DNA of 47,856 bases from an uncultured Lachnospiraceae bacterium (GTDB taxonomy: Bacteria > Bacillota > Clostridia > Lachnospirales > Lachnospiraceae), in the NCBI GenBank assembly GCA_902496125.1, contig CABUZU010000002.1, positions 1 to 47,856 of the forward strand, written 5' to 3'. The notes beneath the pieces are model-generated. The model had not been told where the DNA came from and made no database searches. It worked only from the letters and a program-made list of their open reading frames with translations. Below are positions 1 through 8,062 of this stretch, piece by piece. The number at the start of each line of letters is the position of its first letter. Within the stretch, counting starts at the first letter, position 1. Made by a program: the position numbers and the translations under genes.

Positions 1-10
1 CAAGGTTTAA

Positions 11-82
11 TGGGCTATCGCCAAGCGGTAAGGCACAGGACTTTGACTCCTGCATTCGGCGGTTCGAATCCGGCTAGCCCAG
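11..82 (+). tRNA. tRNA-Gln (UUG)
   Basis: A full cloverleaf can be folded. The acceptor stem is TGGGCTA/TAGCCCA, the anticodon stem is CAGGA/TCCTG with loop CTTTGAC (anticodon TTG), and the T arm carries GGTTCGAATCC. The discriminator base is G, and CCA is not encoded. It sits 40 bp before tRNA-Lys with no promoter visible in the ten bases upstream, so it is probably the end of a larger tRNA operon that starts outside the window. Confidence 0.96.
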
Positions 83-122
83 CTCAGAGTCGTAAGTCTC
101 TAAAACAAAATATTTTTTAAAT

Positions 123-195
123 GGGATACTAGCTCAGGTGGTAGAGCACTTGACTTTTAATCAAGTTGTCCGGGGTTCGAGTCCCCGGTGTCTCA
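123..195 (+). tRNA. tRNA-Lys (UUU)
   Basis: The cloverleaf has an anticodon stem CTTGA/TCAAG and loop CTTTTAA (anticodon TTT), a D arm AGCTCAGGTGGTAGAGC and a T arm GGGGTTCGAGTCCCC. The acceptor stem GGGATAC/GTGTCTC contains two G-U pairs. The discriminator is A and CCA is not encoded. A strong terminator follows 8 bp downstream, which closes the tRNA transcript. Confidence 0.96.
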
Positions 196-202
196 TTCAT
201 AG

Positions 203-234
203 ACCAGTAGGTAAATTTGCCTACTGGTTTTTTT
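203..234 (+). terminator. Intrinsic terminator of the tRNA operon
   Basis: ACCAGTAGG pairs with CCTACTGGT around the centre TAAATTTG and is followed by a run of seven T. It separates the tRNA transcript from the apbE promoter, which begins two bases after the T run. Confidence 0.9.
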
Positions 235-235
235 G

Positions 236-264
236 TTGACAAAATAAGTATACAATGCTAGAAT
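236..264 (+). promoter_or_regulatory. Sigma-A promoter of the apbE operon
   Basis: TTGACA (236-241), a 17-bp spacer and TAGAAT (259-264) make a near-consensus promoter. Transcription should begin near 271 and give a leader of about 60 bases before the apbE start at 330. It directly follows the tRNA terminator, so the flavin operon is its own unit. Confidence 0.8.
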
Positions 265-278
265 GTATAACCGAAGTA

Positions 279-315
279 AGTAATAACTAATAAATATTAA
301 TGATAACTAATATCA
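279..315 (+). promoter_or_regulatory. apbE leader operator region: 20-bp-spaced repeats with a Fur-box-like 15-mer
   Basis: TAATAACTAATA (281-292) and TGATAACTAATA (301-312) differ by one base and start exactly 20 bp apart, two helical turns. The second lies in the 15-mer at 301-315 (TGATAAC-T-AATATCA), which matches 12 of 14 informative positions of the 7-1-7 Fur box TGATAATnATTATCA. Both lie about 10-45 bases after the predicted transcription start, where a bound protein would block elongation. The 12-mer AGTAATAACTAA (279-290) recurs in the leader of the Tp47-like gene. The family of the regulator is an inference. Confidence 0.5.
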
Positions 316-329
316 ATAAGAGAGGGAAA

Positions 330-1394
330 ATGAAAAGGAAATTATTAAAAGTGTTGACAGTTGCAACATTGATTCTAGCAGGATGTACGAGCAGTCAAAC
401 GACGGAAACGACAATAACTACACAAACGGCACAAACCGCACAAGAAGAAATTCCATCGGTAACGAAGGATGTCTTTGCAATGGATACCTATATGACACTT
501 ACTGCATATGGAGATAAAGCACAAGAAGCAATAGATAAAGCAGAGGAACGAATTAATGAACTGGATAAAATGCTGTCGACAGGAGATGAACAGAGCGAGA
601 TTTCTATTTTAAATAAGAAAGGAAAGGCTATTTTATCAGAAGATGCCTATCTATTGACGAAGTGTTCTCTTAATTTATATAAGGAAACAAATGGTATTTT
701 TGATATTTCTATTTATCCTGTTATGCAAGCTTGGGGATTTCCAACGCAAAAGTATAGGGTGCCAAAGAAAGAAGAATTAAAGAAATTGTTGAAGTTAACA
801 GATGCAACGAAAATTTCTTTAAATGATGAGACAAAAGAAGTAAAGTTTAATATGGAAGGAATGAAAATTGACCTTGGTGGAATTGCAAAGGGATATACTT
901 CTTCTGAAATTATGGATATTTTTAAGGATTACGATATTAAGAGTGGAATTGTAAGTCTTGGCGGCAATGTACAGACCTATGGTTATAAAACGGATGGAAG
1001 TAAATGGCGAGTAGCTGTTCAAAATCCAGATAATACAGACAACTATTTGGGTGTGTTAGAAACACATGATAAAGCGGTTATTACCTCTGGTGGATATGAA
1101 AGGTATTTTGAAAAGGATGGTAAGACCTATCACCATATTATTGACCCAGCGACGGGATATCCAGCAGATAGTGGATTAACATCGGTAACGATTATTAGCA
1201 ACAATGGAATGTTAGCAGATGGATTGTCGACTTCCTTATTTATAATGGGTCTTGATAAAGCAAAAGAATTTTGGGCATCTCACAGTGATCAATTTGATGC
1301 AATTTTCTTAACAAAGGATAATGAACTTTATGTAACCGAGGGAATACAGAGTGATTTTTCATCAGACTTCAAGGTGAAGGTGATACAAAAATAG
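330..1394 (+). CDS. apbE: FAD:protein FMN transferase (ApbE), lipoprotein
   Basis: ApbE cuts FAD and joins FMN through a phosphodiester bond to a threonine of FMN-binding domains, outside the membrane. The 354-residue protein starts with a lipoprotein signal peptide whose lipobox LAGC puts the lipid-bearing cysteine at residue 19. The family landmarks follow: MDTYMTLTAYG near the start of the domain, GGIAKGY in the middle, and DGLSTSLFIMG near the end with the metal-binding Asp. The start at 330 is preferred to the ATG at 300 because GAGGG lies just upstream of 330 and the lipoprotein signal begins there. It is first in an operon with two FMN-binding-domain proteins (the stop is 16 bp before the next start) and a NapH-like protein, which are its likely substrates and partner. 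The function is well supported by motif and context. Confidence 0.95.
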   Translation: MKRKLLKVLTVATLILAGCTSSQTTETTITTQTAQTAQEEIPSVTKDVFAMDTYMTLTAYGDKAQEAIDKAEERINELDKMLSTGDEQSEISILNKKGKAILSEDAYLLTKCSLNLYKETNGIFDISIYPVMQAWGFPTQKYRVPKKEELKKLLKLTDATKISLNDETKEVKFNMEGMKIDLGGIAKGYTSSEIMDIFKDYDIKSGIVSLGGNVQTYGYKTDGSKWRVAVQNPDNTDNYLGVLETHDKAVITSGGYERYFEKDGKTYHHIIDPATGYPADSGLTSVTIISNNGMLADGLSTSLFIMGLDKAKEFWASHSDQFDAIFLTKDNELYVTEGIQSDFSSDFKVKVIQK

Positions 1395-1410
1395 AAGGGA
1401 GTAGGATACA

Positions 1411-3369
1411 ATGGAAAAATGGAAAGAGAAAATTTTACCTTGGATTGGTTTTCTTCCAATGGTAATCTTAGCGATTTGTGTAGGTGTTTCATTAAATGGA
1501 TATAAGGCACCGGTATTTGATGTGGTAAAGGCACAAGAAATGCCAAAAGATAAGGTAGAAACCTCAGCTGAAAATGAAGGTACAACGAAGGCAGAAGAAA
1601 GTACTCAGATGGAGACTGCCAAAGAAGGTGGAACCTATAAAGATGGAACCTATACGGGTACTGGCAAAGGATTTGGCGGACAGATGACTGTTCAAGTAAC
1701 AATAAAGGATGGTAAGATTACACAGGTTAAAATTTTAAATCATAAAGATGGTGCAAGTTATATTAATCGAGCATCTTCCATTCTATCAGCAATTGTAGCA
1801 AAACAAAGTACAAACGTAGATACAGTAAGTGGAGCAACTTATAGCTCTGTAGGTATTATTCAAGCAACTCGTAATGCACTTAGTAAGGCTATGGCAGATG
1901 GTGCAACTCTAGAAGAGACCTCTGCATTGCCAGCAACTACGTCAAATAGTGGCAGTGCAAATAAGGGAAGTAAGACGGTTTCAAAGGTAAAAGATGCAGA
2001 TGGCTATAAAGACGGTACTTATACAGGAACAGGAACTGGTTTTGGCGGCAAGATGACCGTTCAAGTGGTTATAAAAAATGGTAAAATTTCAACGGTAAAA
2101 ATCCTAAATCATAGAGATGGAAGTAGTTATATTAGTAAAGCCAAATCCATTTTATCAGCAATTGTAGCAAAGCAAAGCACAAATGTAGATACAGTAAGTG
2201 GAGCAACCTATAGTTCTAAGGGAATTATTGAAGCAGTAAGAAATGCATTAAATAAGGCAGCGATTACGAAAAAAGAGACGACTGCGACAACGGAAAAAGA
2301 AGAAGAAACTACTACTAAGGCACCAGCACCAACGGTAAAACCAGTAAAAGAAGATGGAACCTATAAGGATGGAACTTATGAAGGAACCGGTATTGGTTTT
2401 GGTGGAGAGATGAAATTAAAGGTAAAGATTAAGGGTGGAAAGATTACAAAGATTAGTGTTGTAAGTAAGAAAGATGATGAACCATTCTTTACCAATGCAA
2501 AAGCACTATTTGATCAGATTATTAAAAAACAAAGCACCAATGTTGATACGATTAGTGGAGCAACTTATAGTTCAAATGGAATTATTGAAGCAGTACGAGA
2601 TGCGTTAAGTAAGGCAAAGGTTACAAAAGAAACTTCTGCTACGAAGGAAACGACTACAAAACCGGCTGAAACCATTCCACAGGGTAAATTTCCGTATAAG
2701 AATGGAGCTTATTTTGGAACAGCGGAAGGATTTAAAAGTGATATCACCGTTGCTGTTGTCATTAAAAATAAGACCATGACCGATATTATTATCACAGATG
2801 AAGATGAAACCCCATCTTATTTTAATCGTGCACAAGCAGTTATTGACAGTATTTTAAAGAAACAGAAAGTAGATGTGGATATTGTTTCAGGAGCAACCTT
2901 TAGTTCAAATGGTATTATTAATGCGGTAAAAGAAGCATTAAAAGAAGCTAAGAAAGTAACAGAAGGAAAGACAGAAGAAACCACAACAAAAGCACCAGAG
3001 ACCACAACGACCCAAGCACCAACGACCGGAAGCTCTGATGAATCTACAACAGAAAAAACTACGGTTTATAAGGATGGAACTTATGCTGGTAATGCAAGAT
3101 GTAGAACTTATAATTATACAGTAAGTCTTAATGTGACAATTGTAGATGATAAGATTACTGCAATTACCGATATTACTGCAACTGGTCAGTCAGACAGCGA
3201 TAACTATTATATTAATCGAGCAACGAAGACAACAGCAATAAGAAAAAGTATGCAAGATCGAATTTTAGAGGCAAATTCAGCCGATGTAGATGCCGTAAAC
3301 GGTGCTACTCTTACTTCGAATGCAATAATGGATGCAGTGAAGATGGCATTAAATAGTGCGAAAAGATAG
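1411..3369 (+). CDS. Membrane-anchored protein with five FMN-binding domains
   Basis: This is probably an extracytoplasmic flavin wire: each FMN_bind domain can carry one FMN linked by ApbE to the Thr of a D-x-x-S-G-A-T-x-S motif. The 652-residue protein has one N-terminal membrane segment (about 10-29), a charged Thr/Glu-rich linker, and five domains whose motif threonines are T143, T266, T385, T496 and T633. Domains 1 and 2 are nearly identical around the motif and look recently duplicated. Domain 4 has SGATFSS. Domain 5 reads NGATLTS, with Asn for the usual Ser, and is the most divergent. Thr/Lys/Pro-rich linkers separate the domains. The next gene, with a single such domain, starts 8 bp after the stop. 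RnfG, NqrC and NosR carry related domains, but no other Rnf or Nqr subunit is nearby. Electron donor and acceptor cannot be read from the sequence. Confidence 0.9.
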   Translation: MEKWKEKILPWIGFLPMVILAICVGVSLNGYKAPVFDVVKAQEMPKDKVETSAENEGTTKAEESTQMETAKEGGTYKDGTYTGTGKGFGGQMTVQVTIKDGKITQVKILNHKDGASYINRASSILSAIVAKQSTNVDTVSGATYSSVGIIQATRNALSKAMADGATLEETSALPATTSNSGSANKGSKTVSKVKDADGYKDGTYTGTGTGFGGKMTVQVVIKNGKISTVKILNHRDGSSYISKAKSILSAIVAKQSTNVDTVSGATYSSKGIIEAVRNALNKAAITKKETTATTEKEEETTTKAPAPTVKPVKEDGTYKDGTYEGTGIGFGGEMKLKVKIKGGKITKISVVSKKDDEPFFTNAKALFDQIIKKQSTNVDTISGATYSSNGIIEAVRDALSKAKVTKETSATKETTTKPAETIPQGKFPYKNGAYFGTAEGFKSDITVAVVIKNKTMTDIIITDEDETPSYFNRAQAVIDSILKKQKVDVDIVSGATFSSNGIINAVKEALKEAKKVTEGKTEETTTKAPETTTTQAPTTGSSDESTTEKTTVYKDGTYAGNARCRTYNYTVSLNVTIVDDKITAITDITATGQSDSDNYYINRATKTTAIRKSMQDRILEANSADVDAVNGATLTSNAIMDAVKMALNSAKR

Positions 3370-3377
3370 GGAGAAAG

Positions 3378-3809
3378 ATGAAAAATTTTTGGATTAAAGT
3401 AGTAAATGTATTAGTGATAGTTGGAATACTATTTGGCTATAATACCGTTTTAGCAAGTAGAAAGCAGTCAGAAGAGATTGCACAGTTAAAATATCAATTA
3501 GAAAATAGCCAAATAACAGGTGATAGTAAAGATGGTGGAAATTATACCGATGGTACCTATACGGGACAGGCACAAGGTTTTGGCGGTCCAATTAAAATGC
3601 AAGTAACCGTAGAAGGGGGTAAGATTACAAAGCTTGACATTTTATCAGCCGAAAAAGAGGATACCGCCTACTTAGATGCAGCAAAGGCAATTATTGATAC
3701 GATTATTGAGAATCAATCTATCGAAGTAGATACAGTAAGTGGAGCTACCTTTAGCTCCACTGGAATTAAAGAAGCAACGAAAAAGGCATTAGAAGGAGCA
3801 ACAAAATAA
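3378..3809 (+). CDS. Single FMN-binding domain protein, membrane-anchored
   Basis: The protein has 143 residues: an N-terminal membrane segment (about 5-25), a short coiled stretch (RKQSEEIAQLKYQLENSQ), then one FMN_bind domain starting at YTDGTYTGQAQGFGG and ending in the flavinylation motif DTVSGATFSS, with T124 as the predicted FMN attachment site. It is closest to the domains of the larger upstream protein and probably serves as a small carrier between that protein and the NapH-like subunit. GGGAGAAAG precedes the ATG. The last base of its stop codon is the first base of the next start codon, so translation of the two is probably coupled. Confidence 0.9.
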   Translation: MKNFWIKVVNVLVIVGILFGYNTVLASRKQSEEIAQLKYQLENSQITGDSKDGGNYTDGTYTGQAQGFGGPIKMQVTVEGGKITKLDILSAEKEDTAYLDAAKAIIDTIIENQSIEVDTVSGATFSSTGIKEATKKALEGATK

Positions 3810-4672
3810 TGGCAAAGAAGAAAATGACAATTAAGTTACGAAAGAAAATACATCATTATGTTCGAGCTGCCATTCAGCTTTTGTTCTTTATCTTTTTACC
3901 GTCTGCTTTTACAACAGCATTTTCGGGTATTAAATATATTTTTAATCAATTAAGTGGGGGAAGTGAGATTGCAATCACTTCCTTTGTATCGGTACTGATT
4001 GCACTTTGTGTATTTACAATGGTATTTGGAAGATTCTTTTGTGGATATGCTTGTGCGTTTGGTAGTTTAGGTGATGCGATTCATGCAGCATATATGGCAA
4101 TTTTTAAGAAACTAGGAAAGAAACCAATTTTATTAAATGAAAAGGTTCAAAAACCATTACAGGCTGTAAAATACGTGGTTTTATTGGCAATTGTATTATT
4201 AACCTTTATTGGAGTTTATGGAAAATTACCAAATTATAGTCCATGGGAAGTTTTTTCCATGCTTCGAGCAGGAAACCTTCATTTAGCAGGACATGCCCTT
4301 GGAATTATAATTTTATTAGTTATTTTAGTGGGAATGGCAATGTGTGAACGATTCTTTTGTCGTTTCCTTTGCCCAATGGGAGCCGTTTTTTCATTGCTTC
4401 CAATCCTTCCGATTTTTTCATTACAAAGAAGTAGAGAGGATTGTGTTAATAAGTGTTCGTCTTGCGAGAAAAGTTGTCCTTGTAAGGTAAAACTTCCTGA
4501 TAAAGATTCATGGGAGACGAGTGGCGAGTGTATTATGTGTCAAAAATGTCTGTGTTCTTGTCCAAAATCGAATATTAAAAAAGATAAGATTTTATGGAAA
4601 ATGGATGGGCTAGGACTTACCATTGTACGAGCAATTTTATTAGCAGTTGTAATGGTATTAGCAGGTGTATAA
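3809..4672 (+). CDS. NapH/NosR-type 4Fe-4S polyferredoxin membrane protein
   Basis: A 287-residue membrane protein with about five hydrophobic segments. Two CxxxC(x)xG motifs of the NapH/NosR family lie at membrane edges (CGYACAFG and CRFLCPMG). A ferredoxin-like region follows with two Cys clusters (CSSCEKSCPC and CIMCQKCLCSCP), consistent with two 4Fe-4S clusters. Family members pass electrons from the quinol pool or a cytoplasmic donor to extracytoplasmic redox partners. In NosR the same module is fused to an FMN-binding domain; here the parts are separate but cotranscribed, with the start overlapping the previous stop. It is therefore the likely entry point for electrons into the flavin proteins. 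The final substrate is unknown. Confidence 0.88.
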   Translation: MAKKKMTIKLRKKIHHYVRAAIQLLFFIFLPSAFTTAFSGIKYIFNQLSGGSEIAITSFVSVLIALCVFTMVFGRFFCGYACAFGSLGDAIHAAYMAIFKKLGKKPILLNEKVQKPLQAVKYVVLLAIVLLTFIGVYGKLPNYSPWEVFSMLRAGNLHLAGHALGIIILLVILVGMAMCERFFCRFLCPMGAVFSLLPILPIFSLQRSREDCVNKCSSCEKSCPCKVKLPDKDSWETSGECIMCQKCLCSCPKSNIKKDKILWKMDGLGLTIVRAILLAVVMVLAGV

Positions 4673-4733
4673 ATAATTGAGAAAGATTATCAACTTTCAA
4701 CTAGCTAAATGAGAAAAATACGCATTAACAATC

Positions 4734-4763
4734 TTGAATTTTTTATGTCCTATCGGTTATAAT
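4734..4763 (+). promoter_or_regulatory. Sigma-A promoter of the Tp47-like gene
   Basis: TTGAAT (4734-4739), an 18-bp spacer and a perfect TATAAT (4758-4763). Transcription should start near 4770, leaving a leader of about 65 bases. No terminator is visible between the napH-like gene and this promoter, so read-through from the flavin operon is also possible. Confidence 0.72.
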
Positions 4764-4776
4764 TTCATCAGAATAA

Positions 4777-4812
4777 TTAGTTCTTACTAATAGTATATAG
4801 TAATAACTAATT
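4777..4812 (+). promoter_or_regulatory. Leader operator candidate of the Tp47-like gene
   Basis: AGTAATAACTAA (4799-4810) is an exact copy of the 12-mer at 279-290 in the apbE leader. A second copy with one change lies on the opposite strand at 4777-4788, where TTAGTTCTTACTAA (4777-4790) is itself an inverted repeat TTAGT-N4-ACTAA. As in the apbE leader, the copies lie roughly 7-40 bases downstream of the predicted start of transcription. The element probably binds one shared regulator; its identity is unknown. Confidence 0.5.
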
Positions 4813-4835
4813 TTAGTATAACGAGGAGGACAACA

Positions 4836-7800
4836 ATGAGAAAGAGTAAGGAATTTTTTGCACGTGCATTTGCAGTAGCCCTAGCAGCTGCAATGCCACT
4901 TACAATGGGAAGTACATCCGCCCTAGCAGCAAATCAGTCAGCAGTAGTAAGCACATATGATGCAACACAGGTATCACAGGTAGATTTAAGTACGGGATAT
5001 ACTTTTGTTTATGCAGGGCTTAGCTGGAACGAGTATTGGGCAAGTGAAGGTGTATATGCAAGCGGAGATGCTTCATCATCTGATAAAAAAGACTCACACA
5101 GTGAATTGGATACGGGTGCATTTGATACAGTAACTCGTGCAACCGCAAATCATGGTTTACATAGAGGTAGTTATCAGTGTATGGCTACTGTTTATGACGA
5201 TGATGGAAATAAATATGAATTAGCTGGTTGGAGTTCTGATGGAAAAAAGATGATTTTAACAGATGGAAGCCAAGTAGGATTTTCAAGAGGTACTATCACA
5301 AAAGCTGATGGCACAACCGTTGCAATGGATTACTATGAGGTATCCGGTATTAAATATGTTCCTGTTGCAGTAAAAAATGAAGATTATGATGCATTTTGTA
5401 AAGCTTATAAAGTAGTAAAAGATGGTTCAGAAATCTTTGGTGGATATGGAGAAAATAAGCTAAAAGCATATTCAGAGACTGCAAATGTAACTGCTTCTAC
5501 GAATGGATTAAAGGTAGTTACAAAAAACAGCGATGGAAGCTTTAGTTTTAGCAAAAGACAGACAGGAAGCGACTCTGGAATTGCAAGTAAAGCTCAGAAA
5601 AAAGCAACTGACGTAACAGCAACCGTAAAAGACGCATCAGGAAGCTATGGTGAATTTTTACGAGTAGATATTAATGGTGAAGGTTATGGTGACTTAGGTG
5701 CTAATATGCAGGCTGTTCGTTGGGATTACTATGGTAGTGACAATAGCTATAGCAAACCAATTGCATCTTTTGGTACGAAATTTGCAGCAGATAACTGGAT
5801 GCATAAATCAATGGGTATTCAGCTTGGACTTACCGATTCTCTTCGTTGCCAATTACCAGAAGGAACGAATGGTACTGGTTATTGGAAATTAACCGTTTAT
5901 GCATTAGGTTATGAAGATACTGAATTTAAACTTCAAGTAGAAGAAGATAACATTGTACAGTATGTACTTATGAACATTCCTTATGATGAATTTTATAAAT
6001 CAGAAGTAACAAATGATGTAAAAGTAGATGCATTTACTTCTGCAACCAAGAATAAGACAAGAACTAGTACATTAGCAGGTGGTTCTTATCATGTAAATAA
6101 AGATGGTAGCGATATTACCGGTGTTACCTATGCTGTAAAATTAGGTAAAGGTGTAAATCTAACATCATTAGCACAGAAATACAAACAAGTAAAAGATGAT
6201 GATAAATTAGAAATTAGTGTAACTAATAGAGGTAAGACAACTACTACAACTTATACAGGTAAAGATACACTATTTGAAAATGACAGTTATGCATACTATG
6301 TATTAAATGAAGCTCCAACTACTTATAAAGAAGTAACCCTTGATGAAAATGGTAACTTTAAATTTGGTAAGGTTCAGAATGCAAACTTTACAACAATCAA
6401 GGATGTAGAACCAGAATTATTAACTCAGTCTTCTTATGGCGATTATCAGTTAAACTTAGAAGGTTTAGATAAATATTTAGGAAGAAATGATGCCGTTTAT
6501 GGAGTTGTTGTTTCTACAAAAGAAGGCGATAGCTATGGTCTACGTCATCTAGAAAATATTTGGTTAGGCAATGAGCTTTCATGGTCTACTGGATTTACAA
6601 CTGCTGTACATAATTGCCCAACTTCATCTGAACACTATAAAAAGATGATGGGACAGACAATTACGGAAGTAATTTATTATACTGAAAAAGGTAACTTCGA
6701 AGTAAACCTTGGTGATGGTGTATATGTACCAGTTAAATTTGATACTAGTAAGGTAAAAGTTGATGATGCAAAAGTAGATGCAGGAAGTACAAGTATTGAT
6801 TTATCGACATTGCCAAGTGATTACAGTGCAACTTATAGCGTAGCTGGTTTATCTGACGTAAAGGTTGAAAATGGTAAACTTACCTTTGCAGCAAATAATG
6901 TAAAACCTGGTTCTTATACGTTAACCATTAGTGATGCAAATAAGAAATATGCAGATGTAAACGTTAAATTTACTCTTTCTACCGATGCAAACGTCGTAGC
7001 ATTTAATAACAATGCCAAAGCTCCAGCTTTAGTAGCAGTTGGTGGTGCAAACTTATCAGAATACATTGCAAATATCACTTCTGTTAATGTAGATGGAAAA
7101 GATTATGCTGCAAGCGGTAGAGGAGCTACTGTTATTGTAAAAGAAGATGGTACCCTAGACCTTACAAAAGAAGGTGTTGATTTAACATCAGTAGGTATTC
7201 ATACCGTAACGGTAAAAGCAACTGGTTATAAGGATGTAACCTTTAGCTATCAGGTAAAAACTGATTTATCTGCTTTAAAAGCAACAGTGAAAGATGTAAC
7301 TTACAATGGGAAAGCTCAGACTCCAGCAGTAGCTGTAGAAGGCTTAACCTTAAATAAAGATTACAAAGTAACTTATAAGAATAATGTAAATGCAGGAAAA
7401 GCAACGGCAACCATTACCGGTATTGGCTCTTATGAAGGAACGAAGACGGTAACCTTTACCATTAAAAAGGCTGCTTCTAGTGTGAGCTTAAAAGCAAAAA
7501 CAGCAGCCTATACTGGTAAAAATATTGCTGTAGCAAAGGCAACCGTAAAGGGAAGCAAAGGTAAAGTAACTTATACTTACTATAGTGATGCTAAATGCAC
7601 CAAGAAAGCGACACCTAAGAATGCAGGAACATATTATGTAAAAGCGAGCGTAGCAGCAGATAGCAATTACAATGGTGCAACAAGTAAAGCCGTTAAATTA
7701 ACGATTAAAAAAGCAACTGCAACCATTAAAGCAAAGACGACTTCTAAGACGGTAAAAGTAAGTGCAGTAAAGAAGAAAGCACAAAGCTTTACTATTGGAG

Positions 7801-8003
7801 CAACCGCAACAAGTAAAGCAAAAGTAACTTATAAGAAATCTTCTGGAAGTAAGAATATTACAGTAAGTAGTACTGGTAAAGTAACCGTTAAGAAAGGTAC
7901 GAAGAAAGGTACTTATAGCGTAAAAGTAAAAACTTCAGCAAAGGCTACAAGCAATTACAATGCAGTAACTAAAACTGTGACAGTGAAGGTAGTAGTGAAA
8001 TAA
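4836..8003 (+). CDS. Secreted Tp47-like surface protein with heme-interaction-like and MBG-type repeats
   Basis: A 1055-residue exported protein. Residues 1-32 form a signal peptide ending ALA. Residues about 55-390 resemble the Treponema pallidum Tp47 lipoprotein: LSWNEYWASEG, DTGAFDTVTRAT and VRWDYYGSDNSYS followed by ASFGTKFAADNW are all recognisable, in the same order. Tp47 has been described as a penicillin-binding carboxypeptidase, but no enzyme activity can be read here. Residues about 717-810 look like the Shr-like hemoglobin-interacting domain (former DUF1533). Two MBG-type Ig-like repeats follow (811-965), then a Lys/Ser/Thr-rich beta-repeat tail. There is no LPxTG sorting signal and no lipobox, so anchoring may be by charge or by wall binding. 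AGGAGG precedes the ATG. It has its own promoter but shares a leader motif with the upstream flavin operon, which suggests a common physiological role. Confidence 0.8.
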   Translation: MRKSKEFFARAFAVALAAAMPLTMGSTSALAANQSAVVSTYDATQVSQVDLSTGYTFVYAGLSWNEYWASEGVYASGDASSSDKKDSHSELDTGAFDTVTRATANHGLHRGSYQCMATVYDDDGNKYELAGWSSDGKKMILTDGSQVGFSRGTITKADGTTVAMDYYEVSGIKYVPVAVKNEDYDAFCKAYKVVKDGSEIFGGYGENKLKAYSETANVTASTNGLKVVTKNSDGSFSFSKRQTGSDSGIASKAQKKATDVTATVKDASGSYGEFLRVDINGEGYGDLGANMQAVRWDYYGSDNSYSKPIASFGTKFAADNWMHKSMGIQLGLTDSLRCQLPEGTNGTGYWKLTVYALGYEDTEFKLQVEEDNIVQYVLMNIPYDEFYKSEVTNDVKVDAFTSATKNKTRTSTLAGGSYHVNKDGSDITGVTYAVKLGKGVNLTSLAQKYKQVKDDDKLEISVTNRGKTTTTTYTGKDTLFENDSYAYYVLNEAPTTYKEVTLDENGNFKFGKVQNANFTTIKDVEPELLTQSSYGDYQLNLEGLDKYLGRNDAVYGVVVSTKEGDSYGLRHLENIWLGNELSWSTGFTTAVHNCPTSSEHYKKMMGQTITEVIYYTEKGNFEVNLGDGVYVPVKFDTSKVKVDDAKVDAGSTSIDLSTLPSDYSATYSVAGLSDVKVENGKLTFAANNVKPGSYTLTISDANKKYADVNVKFTLSTDANVVAFNNNAKAPALVAVGGANLSEYIANITSVNVDGKDYAASGRGATVIVKEDGTLDLTKEGVDLTSVGIHTVTVKATGYKDVTFSYQVKTDLSALKATVKDVTYNGKAQTPAVAVEGLTLNKDYKVTYKNNVNAGKATATITGIGSYEGTKTVTFTIKKAASSVSLKAKTAAYTGKNIAVAKATVKGSKGKVTYTYYSDAKCTKKATPKNAGTYYVKASVAADSNYNGATSKAVKLTIKKATATIKAKTTSKTVKVSAVKKKAQSFTIGATATSKAKVTYKKSSGSKNITVSSTGKVTVKKGTKKGTYSVKVKTSAKATSNYNAVTKTVTVKVVVK

Positions 8004-8020
8004 GAAGATGATAAAATGAG

Positions 8021-8053
8021 AAGGGCAGGGACTTTGTATCCTTGCCCTTTTTG
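8021..8053. terminator. Terminator between the Tp47-like gene and tetR (copy 1 of a repeated hairpin)
   Basis: AAGGGCAGGG pairs with CCTTGCCCTT around ACTTTGTAT and is followed by five T. It sits between two convergent genes. With its AAATGAG flank (from 8014) it is 33/39 identical to the sequence at 9777-9815, and one base pair differs by a compensatory change (G-C here, A-T there). Confidence 0.85.
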
Positions 8054-8062
8054 TATCCATTA

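Noticed and set aside
300..329. ATG at 300 as start of apbE
   Set aside because: It lies inside the Fur-box-like region, has no ribosome binding site, and adds ten polar residues before a good lipoprotein signal that starts at 330.
1615..3369. CRISPR-like or DNA-level tandem repeat in the FMN gene
   Set aside because: The repeats are whole protein domains of about 110-137 codons with different third bases, so they come from domain duplication.
7260..8003. Frame disruption in the Lys/Thr-rich tail of the Tp47-like gene
   Set aside because: The frame is open to the stop and the beta-repeat pattern continues; low complexity is normal for such tails.
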